From NCBI GenBank assembly GCA_035634055.1, contig DASQDR010000098.1, forward strand, positions 1 to 42,217: a stretch of DNA of 42,217 nucleotides. The letters are read 5' to 3'. This DNA is from JAICTV01 sp035634055 (lineage in GTDB: Bacteria; Planctomycetota; Phycisphaerae; Tepidisphaerales; Tepidisphaeraceae). Below, piece by piece: positions 30,809 to 39,180 of this stretch (positions within the stretch are counted from its first letter, which is position 1; each line of letters opens with the position of its first letter). A model generated the notes under the pieces. It was not told the DNA's origin. It was given only the letters and a program-made list of their open reading frames with translations, and made no database searches. A program made the translations under genes and the position numbers.

Positions 30809-31666
30809 TCACCCGTTCCATTCGCCCGAGAACACTTCGGTCGCCGGGCCTGTCATGTAGACGTTGTTGTCGGCCTCGCGCCACTCGATGGTGAGGTCTC
30901 CGCCGGGCAGGTGGACCAGCGCCTTGCGATCGGACCGGCCGGTGAGGACCCCCGCGACCAGGACTGCGCTGGCGCCGGTGCCGCAGGCCCAGGTGATGCC
31001 GCTGCCGCGCTCCCAAGTGCGCATCTTGATCTCGCGCGGGCGGACGACCTGCGCCCAGTGCGCGTTGACGCGCTTGGGGAACGCCGGGTGGCGCTCGGCC
31101 AGGGGACCGATTCGGTTCAGGTCGAGCGCGTCGACGTCGTCAACGAACGTGACCGAGTGCGGGTTGCCCATAGAGACGGCGACGAGGTCCATCACCTCGC
31201 CCGCCAACTCGTAGCGGAAGACGCGGGGGTGCTTGGTGGGCGAGGCCTTGGCCGGGTCGAACGGCACCTGCGCGGGCTCGAGGATCGGCTCGCCCATGTT
31301 GACCGTCACCTGCTCGACCTTGTCGCGCGCATCGGTCTTGAGCTCCAGCGTGAGCACGCCGCGGCCGGTCTCCACGCGCATCGGGTTGCTGCGGGTCAGG
31401 CCGTGGTCCCACGCGTACTTGGCGACGCAGCGTACGCCGTTGCCGCACATCTCCCCTTCGGAGCCATCGGTGTTGAACATCCGCATGCGCACGTCCGCGC
31501 GCGACGGGTCGGCCGGTGGGAGGATCAGGATCAAGCCGTCGGAGCCGATGCCGAAGTGGCGGTCCGAGACCTTTCGCGCGACGTCGCCGGGGTCGGCCAC
31601 GGTCTCGCTGAAGCCGTTGACGTAGACGTAGTCGTTGCCGATCCCGTGCATTTTCGTGAACTTCAT
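30809..31666 (-). CDS. dapF: Diaminopimelate epimerase
   Basis: This 285-residue enzyme converts LL- to meso-diaminopimelate for lysine and peptidoglycan synthesis. Both catalytic cysteines are visible: MFNTDGSEGEMCGNGVRC (first Cys) and ERGSGITWACGTGA (second Cys). The N-terminal MKFTKMHGIGNDYVYV and the SMGNPHSVTFV block are standard. The ATG at 31666 gives the family N-terminus; a longer frame to 31699 is unlikely. TATCCT lies 9 nt upstream with no Shine-Dalgarno, another leaderless-type start. Presence of dapF implies a DAP-containing peptidoglycan pathway, relevant if the host is a planctomycete. It is divergent from the GT-B gene at 31853. Confidence 0.96.
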   Translation of the reverse strand: MKFTKMHGIGNDYVYVNGFSETVADPGDVARKVSDRHFGIGSDGLILILPPADPSRADVRMRMFNTDGSEGEMCGNGVRCVAKYAWDHGLTRSNPMRVETGRGVLTLELKTDARDKVEQVTVNMGEPILEPAQVPFDPAKASPTKHPRVFRYELAGEVMDLVAVSMGNPHSVTFVDDVDALDLNRIGPLAERHPAFPKRVNAHWAQVVRPREIKMRTWERGSGITWACGTGASAVLVAGVLTGRSDRKALVHLPGGDLTIEWREADNNVYMTGPATEVFSGEWNG

Positions 31667-31852
31667 GGCATCCGAAGGATACACCGCGCGGCGCCTCACT
31701 TCGAGCAGCGGGATGACCGTTCAACCCCCGGCCGGCGGCGCGACACCGCGAGCGGTCCGCGGGATCGATTCAACTTCGGGCGCGGGTACGACCGATAAAT
31801 CAGACGTCGAGAGTTCGGACGACGCGCAAGCCTCGTTGAAAGGACGTACGCC

Positions 31853-33535
31853 ATGCCCTCGCTGATGGAGCTGATCGACCGGGTGAACAAGGGGGAGATG
31901 ATCGACCCCGCGCAGCTCGAGATCTACCAGGAATCGAGCAACAGCGCCGAGAAGTTCCTCGCCCACCACGCGCACGCCATGCTCGACCTCCGCCGCGCCC
32001 AGCAGCACATGATGCAGAGCCTGGAGGCGATCGAGTACTCGGATCAGAAGGTGCTCAACCAGTTTATCAGCGTCAGCGGCTTCCTCGGGCTGACCGACCT
32101 GCGCGCGGCGCCGGTGGTGAAGTTCGGCGCCTGCGCCATCGGCCGGCGGGAATACGCGCTGGGGCTGGAGGCGATTCAGAACGGCGTCGCGTACGACCTG
32201 GCGCACGGCGGCTCGTGGACCGGCGACCGCAACAACTGCCAGTTCGTCGCCACCCAGTACGACCGCGCCGCCCAGTGCATCGGCTGGTCCGCAACCCAGC
32301 CGTTGCAGTGGAACAACAAGCAGACGCGCATCGCCATCGTCGTCTCGTCCGTCGGCGACGAGGAGGCGGCGGGGAAGTTCATCCGCGGGCTGGCGCGCTA
32401 CCACGACGCCAAGCGGTTCAAGCTGTCCGTCTACAGCACCGAGTCGGGCGCGCGGCGCGACAAGCAGCTCTTCGGCCAGGCCGCCTATCTTTCGCCGAGC
32501 AGCAAGCGCGGATCGGCCACCATCGGCGAGCTGTCGAAGCAGAAGATCAGCGTCTGGTGCGCGCCGACCGACGGCGACTGCGTCAGCGCCGCCAAGGCGC
32601 TGGCCGCGCAGCTCGTGAAGGACAAGGCGGACGTCGCGCTGATCGACGCCACGCAGGCGGACCCGATCGCCGCCCTTATCGGCGCGTGGGATTGCGCCCC
32701 AGTAAAGGTCAACCTCGCCCGCCGCGCGCCCCTCTACGCCTCGGGCGTCAACTGCATCACCTACCTCGACCCGGTGCGCTTCGAGGCGGACCGCGAGTAC
32801 TGGCAGAAGCGCGGCGTGCAGACAAAGTACGTGCTGGAAGGCATGGACATCGACGCCCCGCTCGGGCCGGTGCCGCAGCGGGCGCAATACGGCATCCCGG
32901 ACAACGCCATCGTCCTCGCCACCGCCGGCAACAATCTCGACGAGAGCATGAGCGAGGAGTTCGTCGAAACCGTGATCAACATCCTCCGCGCCCACCCGCA
33001 CGCGATCTACCTTGCGATCGGCGACGGGGAGCTGGCGTGGCAGAAGCGAAAGTTCGAGGCAGCCGGCGTCAGCAAGCGCGTCGGGTACGCTGGCAAGCGC
33101 AAGGACCTGCCCGGCTTCCTGCGAATCGCCGACCTGTACCTGGCGGAGTTCCCGGCGGGCAGCTCGTACGGCGTGCTCCAGGCGATGAGCGTCGAGCGCG
33201 CGGTCGTCGCGATGAAGTGCGGCGAGGACGCCCAGCAGTCGCAGGCCGCCACGCTCGTCGGCAGCGAGGGGGCCATCGGCGTCAAGGACGCCAACGCCTA
33301 CATCGAGCGCGTCAGCAAGATCATCCGCGAGCCGGCGTACCGCCAGAAGCTCGGGAAGCTGATGCGCGGGCGGGTCGAGCAGCACTTCGGGTTCGGGCAG
33401 ACCGCCCGACAGATCGAGCAGATGTGCGACCAGCTCATCCAGCAGCGGACCGAGGCCGCCGCCGAGGGATCGCCCGACGATTTCCGCACCGTTGCCACCC
33501 AGGGAGGCAGCCGGCCCGTCGCGCAGGTGGCTTGA
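31853..33535 (+). CDS. GT-B fold glycosyltransferase (family 4/41-like)
   Basis: This is a 560-residue soluble protein. The N-terminal 150 residues are helical (MELIDRVNKGEMIDPAQLEIYQ; AEKFLAHHAHAMLDLRRAQQHM) without clear TPR motifs. The middle begins a Rossmann half, TRIAIVVSSVGDEEAAGKFIRGLARY. The second half, DNAIVLATAGNNLDESMSEEFVETVINILRAHPHAIYLAIGDGE...KRVGYAGKRKDLPGFLRIADLYLAEFPAGSSYGVLQAMSVERAVVAMK, is the GT-B nucleotide-sugar-binding domain with the E-x7-E-like region replaced by AGSSYGVLQAMS. The order resembles OGT/SPINDLY C-terminal domains, but donor and acceptor are unknown. AAAGGA before the ATG supports the start. A strong hairpin follows at 33568. It is probably monocistronic. 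Confidence 0.75.
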   Translation: MPSLMELIDRVNKGEMIDPAQLEIYQESSNSAEKFLAHHAHAMLDLRRAQQHMMQSLEAIEYSDQKVLNQFISVSGFLGLTDLRAAPVVKFGACAIGRREYALGLEAIQNGVAYDLAHGGSWTGDRNNCQFVATQYDRAAQCIGWSATQPLQWNNKQTRIAIVVSSVGDEEAAGKFIRGLARYHDAKRFKLSVYSTESGARRDKQLFGQAAYLSPSSKRGSATIGELSKQKISVWCAPTDGDCVSAAKALAAQLVKDKADVALIDATQADPIAALIGAWDCAPVKVNLARRAPLYASGVNCITYLDPVRFEADREYWQKRGVQTKYVLEGMDIDAPLGPVPQRAQYGIPDNAIVLATAGNNLDESMSEEFVETVINILRAHPHAIYLAIGDGELAWQKRKFEAAGVSKRVGYAGKRKDLPGFLRIADLYLAEFPAGSSYGVLQAMSVERAVVAMKCGEDAQQSQAATLVGSEGAIGVKDANAYIERVSKIIREPAYRQKLGKLMRGRVEQHFGFGQTARQIEQMCDQLIQQRTEAAAEGSPDDFRTVATQGGSRPVAQVA

Positions 33536-33567
33536 GCCGCGTTGCCGTGACATCGAGGAGAGCGCAG

Positions 33568-33604
33568 CCGGGCGCTGCGAGGATTCACGTCCTCCAGCGC
33601 CCGG
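33568..33604 (+). terminator. Hairpin after the GT-B gene
   Basis: CCGGGCGCTG (33568-33577) and CAGCGCCCGG (33595-33604) pair perfectly, with an inner AGGA/TCCT stem extending them. There is no T-tract after it, so termination efficiency is uncertain. The rest of the 273-bp gap up to 33808 holds only the next promoter. Confidence 0.5.
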
Positions 33605-33770
33605 TGCCGTTGCGCGGGGGGCTTCGCTGCCAGTGACCGGCCACTGTCGACGGGTGCGAACACGTCAGCCCGGACGAGCAGACGGCGGGCTTGCCCCGGC
33701 GGCTCGAGAACGTGTGAGCGACGACGCAGGGGAGGATCCGCGATCGGCATCGGGCGCAGCGGGTTGTCGA

Positions 33771-33800
33771 TTGTCCGCGCGGCGCGGCGCGTGCTACGAT
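33771..33800 (+). promoter_or_regulatory. Promoter TTGTCC-N18-TACGAT (leaderless type)
   Basis: TTGTCC (33771-33776) and TACGAT (33795-33800) are 18 bp apart, and the ATG at 33809 follows after 8 nt. No Shine-Dalgarno exists in the gap. It shares spacing and -10 sequence with the promoter at 14130. Confidence 0.6.
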
Positions 33801-33808
33801 TTTACGGT

Positions 33809-35062
33809 ATGAAGCTCACGCCCCGCGCCATCTTGCTCCGCGTCACCCTGCCGGTGCTGCTCGGCGCCGTCGCGCTGCCGGCGGCGGCGCAGGAGGCGAC
33901 CCCGGCGACTGCGACCTCCCCCGCCCCCGCCCCCGCCCCCGCCCCCGCCCCCGCGCGCCATAACCCGGATCCGAACAAGCCGGTCACGCTCGCCGAGGCT
34001 AAGGCCAAGGAGCAGGAGCAGGCGATCGCCGACACCGCCGGGCTGCCGTCCATCACTGCCAAGCGGATCGAGGATATCGTGAAGCTCTCGATCAAGGACA
34101 AGCAGCTCAAGCTCGACACCAGCGTCACCACCACCGAGGAATCCTCCGTCCGCGTGCCGGGGCTGCCGGGCGTGTCGAAGGTCAGGCGGATGAACACGAC
34201 CGAGCCGGGGCGGACCGAGACGGCGATGATCCAGTTCAACTTCGAGAACCGCGACTACACCATCCCGCACGCGATCGCGCAGTACACCAGCGTCAGCTTC
34301 GCCGCCGGGCAGCTCACCGTCGCGCAGGCGTGGGAGACGGTTGACGAGAACGTCTACCACGTGCAACTGATTCAGAACGCGCGCGCCCGCGCGCAGGCCG
34401 CGGACGCCGAGGGCGATCCCGATCCGTTGGTCACGCTTTACGTTCAGCAGACCGGGACGCCGGAGGTGAACTTCCGCCTGACCGCCGACAACGTGGTGGA
34501 GCTGCGCCGCAAGCACCCTGCTGAAGTTTCGAAATACGTTGACCCGATGTTCCGCGCGCTGCGGCAGGAAGGGCTGCTGGCGCGCGTCGACCCGCGGCTG
34601 GCGTGGCAGGTTTTCGCCGACGCCTACGCGCCCGAAGCGCCCGTCGTCGCCAGGGTGGGCGAGTTGGTGAAGCAACTGGGCGCGGCGGAGTTCCCGCAGC
34701 GCGAGGCGGCATCGCGCCAGCTCGCGCAGCTCGGTCAGCCGGCGGCGCTGGTGCTCATGCGGCAGGACCGCAAGGGGCTGAGCGAGGAGCAGGTGAGCCA
34801 AATCGACGCCTTCGTCGCCACCTTCCGAACCGTCTCCGACGCCGAGGCCGACCGGCTCCGCCAAGATCGCGACTTCCTCCTCGATTGCCTGTACGCCGAC
34901 GAGGAACCGATTCGCGCCCGGGCGCTGGCGGAGCTGCGCAAGGTCACGGGGAAGCAGGTCCAGTTTGAGGTCGCCGCCGACCCCGAGCAGCGGCTCGCCG
35001 CCATCGCCAAGCTGCGCGAGGAAGTTGGCGCGCCGCCGGCGACGCAGAGGTCCAGGCGATAA
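33809..35062 (+). CDS. Exported protein with Pro-Ala repeat tract, unknown function
   Basis: This is a 417-residue protein with a signal peptide (MKLTPRAILLRVTLPVLLGAVALPAAAQ, cleavage after AAA/AQ). A Pro-Ala repeat encoded by tandem cccgcc hexamers (about 33916-33955) follows. The mature part has a mixed alpha/beta region (ITAKRIEDIVKLSIKDKQLKLDTSV...) and a C-terminal helical region (GELVKQLGAAEFPQREAASRQLAQLGQPAALVLMR) that looks like HEAT-type repeats of planctomycete exported proteins. I cannot name a family. The start at 33809 is chosen over an upstream ATG (33764) because the promoter's -10 ends 8 nt before it and the signal peptide begins there. GalU-like follows 116 bp later on the same strand. 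Confidence 0.72.
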   Translation: MKLTPRAILLRVTLPVLLGAVALPAAAQEATPATATSPAPAPAPAPAPARHNPDPNKPVTLAEAKAKEQEQAIADTAGLPSITAKRIEDIVKLSIKDKQLKLDTSVTTTEESSVRVPGLPGVSKVRRMNTTEPGRTETAMIQFNFENRDYTIPHAIAQYTSVSFAAGQLTVAQAWETVDENVYHVQLIQNARARAQAADAEGDPDPLVTLYVQQTGTPEVNFRLTADNVVELRRKHPAEVSKYVDPMFRALRQEGLLARVDPRLAWQVFADAYAPEAPVVARVGELVKQLGAAEFPQREAASRQLAQLGQPAALVLMRQDRKGLSEEQVSQIDAFVATFRTVSDAEADRLRQDRDFLLDCLYADEEPIRARALAELRKVTGKQVQFEVAADPEQRLAAIAKLREEVGAPPATQRSRR

Positions 35063-35178
35063 CCTCAGCGGCTCGCGCGCCCATGCCCGTGCCGTCCGAG
35101 CCGCCAGCGGTTGTTCTCCGCCCCGGCTGCTCCTATCCTGTGCGGCTTCGCGAACTCATCCATCACTCGGAGAAGGAA

Positions 35179-36138
35179 ATGGCAAAGGTCCGCAAAGCCG
35201 TCATCACCGCCGCCGGGCGCGGCACGCGTCAGTATCCCGCTTCCACCGCGGTTCAGAAGGAGATGTTCCCGCTGGTCGACCGCGACGGGCTGACCAAGCC
35301 GGTCATCCAGATCATCGGCGAGGAGGCGATCGACTCCGGCATCGAGGAGATCTGCATCATCACCCAGCCGGGGGAGGAGTCGCTCTATCGCGACTACTTC
35401 AAGCGGCTGGACAACGACATGGTGAAGGCGTTCCGCGGCAAGGACTGGGCCATCCTGGAATCGGAGAAGCTCCAGGCGTTCGGCGACCGCCTGCACTTCG
35501 CCGAGCAGCACACGCCCGAGGGATTCGGCCACGCCGTCTACCAGGCGAAGAAGTTCGTCGGCGACGACCCCTTCCTGCTCATGCTGGGCGACCACGTCTA
35601 CATCAGCGACGTGAAGGACCGCTGCGCCCGCCAGCTCATCAAGGTGTACGAGCAGTACATGCTCGACACGGTCAGTGGCGTGCAGCCGACGGTCGAGCGG
35701 CTGCTGCACCTGTTCGGCGTGATCAAGGGCGAGCCGATGGACGCCAACAAGGGGATCTACCGCGCCGGCCTGATCATCGAAAAGCCGACGGTTGAGGCCG
35801 CCCGAGAGCAGCTCGTCACGCCCGGTCTGCCCGCGGGCAACTACCTCGCCCACTTCGGGATGCACGTCTACTCCCCGCGGATCTTCGATTCGCTGGAGTA
35901 CCTGATCAAGAACACCCTGCGCGAGAAGAACGAGATCCAGCTCACCGCCGCCCAGGAACACCTGCGGCAGCAGAGCGGCGGGAAGTACTGGTGCCTGGTC
36001 ACCCAAGGGCAGCGGTACGACACCGGCATCCCGTACGGGCTGATGGAAACGCAGCTCGCACTGGCGCTCAACGGCACGCACCGCACCGAGATGTGCGAGG
36101 CCATCGCCCGCATCCTTGCGATGCAGGTGAAGAGCTAG
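35179..36138 (+). CDS. galU: UTP-glucose-1-phosphate uridylyltransferase (GalU-like)
   Basis: This is a 319-residue nucleotidyltransferase making UDP-glucose (or a related UDP/dTDP sugar) from the sugar 1-phosphate. The N-terminal nucleotide-binding loop is ITAAGRGTRQYPASTAVQKEMFPLVDR. PVIQIIGEEAIDSGIEEICIIT, PEGFGHAVYQAKKFV, LMLGDHVY (metal Asp) and FGMHVYSPRIFDSLEYL follow in GalU order. The loop has RGTR instead of the commoner LGTR, so substrate scope may differ. GGAG/AAGGAA before the ATG at 35179 sets the start; the longer frame from 35083 is spurious. With the phosphohexomutase at 18.6 kb and several glycosyltransferases in the window, it fits supply of nucleotide sugars for surface glycans. 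Confidence 0.88.
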   Translation: MAKVRKAVITAAGRGTRQYPASTAVQKEMFPLVDRDGLTKPVIQIIGEEAIDSGIEEICIITQPGEESLYRDYFKRLDNDMVKAFRGKDWAILESEKLQAFGDRLHFAEQHTPEGFGHAVYQAKKFVGDDPFLLMLGDHVYISDVKDRCARQLIKVYEQYMLDTVSGVQPTVERLLHLFGVIKGEPMDANKGIYRAGLIIEKPTVEAAREQLVTPGLPAGNYLAHFGMHVYSPRIFDSLEYLIKNTLREKNEIQLTAAQEHLRQQSGGKYWCLVTQGQRYDTGIPYGLMETQLALALNGTHRTEMCEAIARILAMQVKS

Positions 36139-36170
36139 TCGCCACTTGCATTGCTGAGCTCGTAGAACCG

Positions 36171-36207
36171 GCGGGCCGGGCGGCGCAGCGGGCGTTGCCC
36201 GGCCCGC
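36171..36207 (+). terminator. Hairpin after galU
   Basis: GCGGGCCGGGC (36171-36181) pairs perfectly with GCCCGGCCCGC (36197-36207) around a 15-nt loop. TGACTTTC follows. It lies about 30 bp after the galU stop. Confidence 0.6.
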
Positions 36208-36358
36208 TGACTTTCACGAACTTCCATGCAAAATTCCGTATGCAATGTCGAACCGCCTGTGATGTGGGGCGTAACACGCGTGCCATCGGGGACAATGGGT
36301 CCGCTGATTTACATTGGTCTATCAAGCGTCTCTCGCACGCACGCACACGGAGTCGTAC

Positions 36359-37069
36359 ATGTCGCAGGTTGCAGACGGTTTCAGGTCGCTGAGCGATCTT
36401 TTCTCGAGTCCCGAAGTCGGTGCTGAGGGCATCGAGGTTTCGCGCGGCGCGGTCGTTTACGACCAGGGTACCAGCGCCGAGCACCTGTACTTCATCCACC
36501 ACGGCCAGGTCCGCCTGTTCCAGGTCGGGCCGGACGGGGAAGAGCGGCTGGTTGAGATCCTCGGGCCCGGGCAGTGGTTCGGCTGCGCGGCGCTGAGCGA
36601 CCGCGGCCAGCACAGCTCGCAGGCGATCGCCGCCACGCAGGCGCAGCTCTCGAAGGTTGGGGCGACCCAGCTCCTGAGCTTCGTCACGCAGCAGCCGCAC
36701 GCCGCCGCCCAGCTCATTACGCAGCTCGCCGGCGCGGTGCAGAACGCCCGCGACGAAGCGGCCCGCCTGGTCTTCCAGGATTGCAACCAGCGGCTGGTGA
36801 GCGCGATGATCCGCTTCAGCGACTCCGCCGCCGCCACCCAGCAGGGCGACAACACCGTGCTGCACCTGACGCACGAGCAGCTCGCGCAGGCCGTCGGCGC
36901 GGCGCGTGAGACGATCAGCCTGGCGCTGACCGAGATGCGGCACCGCAACCTGGTGCGCACCGGCCGCAACCGCCTGATCTTCAACCGCGACGCGCTCAAG
37001 CAGTTCGCCTCGCCGGGCAACGGCAGCGCGAACGCTCGCGTCCATGCCGCCGAGCAGTCGGTCGCCTGA
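36359..37069 (+). CDS. Crp/Fnr-family transcriptional regulator
   Basis: This is a 236-residue regulator with an N-terminal cyclic-nucleotide-binding-like beta roll (GAVVYDQGTSAEHLYFIHHGQVRLFQVGPDGEERLVEILGPGQWFG), a dimerisation helix, and a C-terminal winged helix-turn-helix (near residues 170-205: LTHEQLAQAVGAARETISLALTEMRHRNLV). The phosphate-binding cassette of true cAMP sensors (GE-x6-R-A-A/S) is not obvious, and there is no N-terminal Cys cluster as in Fnr. The ligand is therefore unknown. GGAG 6 nt upstream fixes the ATG at 36359. It is monocistronic, bounded by hairpins on both sides, and convergent with the signalling cluster at 37307-40923. Confidence 0.88.
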   Translation: MSQVADGFRSLSDLFSSPEVGAEGIEVSRGAVVYDQGTSAEHLYFIHHGQVRLFQVGPDGEERLVEILGPGQWFGCAALSDRGQHSSQAIAATQAQLSKVGATQLLSFVTQQPHAAAQLITQLAGAVQNARDEAARLVFQDCNQRLVSAMIRFSDSAAATQQGDNTVLHLTHEQLAQAVGAARETISLALTEMRHRNLVRTGRNRLIFNRDALKQFASPGNGSANARVHAAEQSVA

Positions 37070-37102
37070 GGGCGCCGGCAGAGCAGCATTGAACTCGATA
37101 GA

Positions 37103-37140
37103 AGCAATGCCCACGGACGCGCGCGTCCGTGGGCATTGCT
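37103..37140. terminator. Perfect 38-bp palindrome, probable bidirectional terminator
   Basis: The 19-bp arm AGCAATGCCCACGGACGCG (37103-37121) is followed directly by its exact reverse complement (37122-37140). GTTTGATGTT follows on the plus strand. It lies between the convergent Crp/Fnr and GGDEF genes. As DNA it could also extrude a cruciform. Confidence 0.75.
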
Positions 37141-37306
37141 GTTTGATGTTGATGTTGGGACGTTTGCTGCTTGTCCGGGAGGACCTGCGGTCCACCGGCT
37201 CGCGTGAACAGCCGCGGTGGAACGGGTCATCATCAGCAGCCCCCGGCCGTCGCAGCGTCCTTAGCGCCGACGCCAGCGTCGCGCATTCGCCGCCGTTACC
37301 GTGCCG

Positions 37307-38422
37307 CTAATGCCCCACTGCCGGCGCCGCCACGAGCGCGGCCAGCGCCGCCGAGGCGGGCACCACCGCGGGCGCGGGGACCGCGGGCCCCGAGGGCGCG
37401 GGCGCGGGGTCGGGGATCACGATGTTCGTCGACGGGTTGCCGACGCTGATCCGGTTGCGCCCGCCCTGCTTGCTCTTGTAGAGGGCCTGGTCCGCGTTGT
37501 TCACCAGTTGGTCGGGCGTGCCGGCGCCGCAGAGCTTGAGCGAGGCGATGCCGATGGACATCGTCACGCCCTGGTTCCGCCGGAGCAGCGCGGCCGAGGC
37601 GGCGAAGAACTCCTCGCGGATGCGCCCCGCCGCCAAAGCGGCGTCCTCGGTGGAGGCCTGCGGGAGCAGCAGCACGAACTCGTCGCCGCCGTACCGCGCC
37701 GCCACGTCCATCCGCCGCATGTTGGCGCTGATCACCCGCCCGGCCATGACCAGCAACTGGTCGCCAAGCTGGTGCCCGAAGGTGTCGTTGAGCTGCTTGT
37801 ACCCGTCCAGGTCGATCATGACCGCGGCCAGGTCCTTGTCGTAGCGCTGCGCCTCGGCGAAGAGCTGCTCGAGGACGCGGCCGAAGTGCCGACGGTTATA
37901 GACGCCGGTCAGCGCGTCGGTCGCCGCCATCTGTTCCAGTTGCGCGTTCTTCTCCTCGAGCTGCTTGCGCAGCTCCTCGCGCTCTCGGATGATCTTGGCG
38001 ACGGTGAGGTTCTTCTCGATCACCAGCGGGATGGTGAAGAGGTAGTCGCCGACCTTCACGACGTAGTCGGTCGCGCCCTGGCGGATGGCCTCGGCGGCGG
38101 TCTCGCCGACGTTCTCGCCCGTCACCATGATCACCGGCGTCGTGCACCGCGCCGCCACCTCGCGCAGCACGTCCATGCCGGTGCCGTCGGGGAGGTTGAA
38201 GTCGGTCAGGATCAGGTCGAACGACCCCAGGTCGTGCTTCAGCGCCTCGGTGCGGCTCTCGACGCCGACGACGGTGCCGCGGCCGAAGCGGTCCTCGACC
38301 TGCTCGCGGATCAGCTCGCGCTGGTCCACGTCGTCCTCGATGATGAGCAGCCGCAGCGCTTTCACAGTTGCTGTTCCCAACGCTCTTTCCGACTCAGCCC
38401 GGCTCGTCCGCCGCCGCAACAT
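37307..38422 (-). CDS. Response regulator with GGDEF diguanylate cyclase output
   Basis: This is a 371-residue two-domain protein. The receiver domain has acidic residues IIEDD, phospho-acceptor Asp74 (LILTDFNLPDG), Thr101 (MVTGEN) and Lys123. A coiled-coil signalling helix (about 140-165) leads to a GGDEF domain with the intact motif GGDEF at 245-249 and a product-inhibition site RRMD at 236-239, five residues upstream. It should make c-di-GMP when phosphorylated. A Pro/Ala-rich C-terminal tail is low complexity. The start may be ATG 38422 or GTG 38365 (VKALRLLIIEDD), and the latter gives a more usual receiver N-terminus. It is the third gene of a kinase - regulator - cyclase set on this strand. 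Confidence 0.92.
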   Translation of the reverse strand: MLRRRTSRAESERALGTATVKALRLLIIEDDVDQRELIREQVEDRFGRGTVVGVESRTEALKHDLGSFDLILTDFNLPDGTGMDVLREVAARCTTPVIMVTGENVGETAAEAIRQGATDYVVKVGDYLFTIPLVIEKNLTVAKIIREREELRKQLEEKNAQLEQMAATDALTGVYNRRHFGRVLEQLFAEAQRYDKDLAAVMIDLDGYKQLNDTFGHQLGDQLLVMAGRVISANMRRMDVAARYGGDEFVLLLPQASTEDAALAAGRIREEFFAASAALLRRNQGVTMSIGIASLKLCGAGTPDQLVNNADQALYKSKQGGRNRISVGNPSTNIVIPDPAPAPSGPAVPAPAVVPASAALAALVAAPAVGH

Positions 38423-38518
38423 CTCGGCCGACGCAAGCTTTGCCCGACTCTGACCTACGATACGACCCGCGGTTTCGGCAAACTCGCGGGCTCCGATAAT
38501 TCGTGCCGTGTCGCCGCC

Positions 38519-39100
38519 CTACCGCCTGCACGCCTCGGCGGGCTGGTGGTGGTCCGGGTACTGGTGGATCGTCAACCAGTAGTTCGTGCTGGCCAGCACC
38601 GTCCTGAGAAACTGTTCCACGTTTGCCGGCTTGAGCGTGTAGCTGTTGGCGCCGTTGGCGGCGGCGGTCTTCATCTCCTGCTCGTCGGAGACGCCGGTCA
38701 TCATCACGACCGGGATGTCGCGCAGCTCCGGGTCGGCCTTGATCGCCTTGAGCGTCTCCTGCCCGTTCATGTGGGGCATTTCCAGGTCGAGGTAGATCAG
38801 CCCCGGGCGCGGCGCGTCAGAGTTCGCCCACTCGCCGCGGCGCTTGAGGAAGTCCAGCGCCTCGCGGCCGTTGGCGCACTCGTAGATGGAGTTGCTGACC
38901 TTGCACTCGTTGATGGCGTCGCGGATGAGCAGGCGGCAGTCCGGATCGTCGTCCACCAGCAGGATGGTGATCGGCTGCTGCGCGTCCAGGCCGGCGGCGG
39001 CTAACACCGCCTTCGCGCGGCTCGCGGGGCTTTGCGCGGCGCCGTTGGCAGCGGCGGCAGCGCCGTTGGCGCCGTGATCGTTCTTGCGTTGTGCGACCAT
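38519..39100 (-). CDS. Single-domain response regulator (Rcp1/CheY-like)
   Basis: This is a 193-residue protein with an Ala/Asn-rich N-terminal extension (1-42) and one receiver domain: acidic pocket VDDD (49-52), phospho-acceptor Asp105 in LIYLDLEMPHMNG, Thr134 and Lys156 (TLKPAN). There is no output domain. The C-terminal segment TNYWLTIHQYP is typical of Rcp1-like regulators that pair with phytochrome-type or hybrid kinases. GAGAGGA 6 nt upstream of the ATG supports the start. It lies between the kinase (80 bp upstream) and the GGDEF regulator (96 bp downstream), so it may shuttle or drain phosphoryl groups within this set. Confidence 0.92.
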   Translation of the reverse strand: MVAQRKNDHGANGAAAAANGAAQSPASRAKAVLAAAGLDAQQPITILLVDDDPDCRLLIRDAINECKVSNSIYECANGREALDFLKRRGEWANSDAPRPGLIYLDLEMPHMNGQETLKAIKADPELRDIPVVMMTGVSDEQEMKTAAANGANSYTLKPANVEQFLRTVLASTNYWLTIHQYPDHHQPAEACRR

Positions 39101-39180
39101 ACGAATTCCTCTCGTCCGTTCGCCCCGTTCCGTTCCGTCTCTCTCGGTCGCGCGCGCCCCGTCCGGCCCGTCGACCGCCG

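Noticed and set aside
36250..36358. CRP- or FNR-type operator upstream of the Crp/Fnr gene
   Set aside because: TTGGTCTATCAA and TGTGATGTGGGGCG were considered, but their half-site spacing does not fit TTGAT-N4-ATCAA or TGTGA-N6-TCACA.
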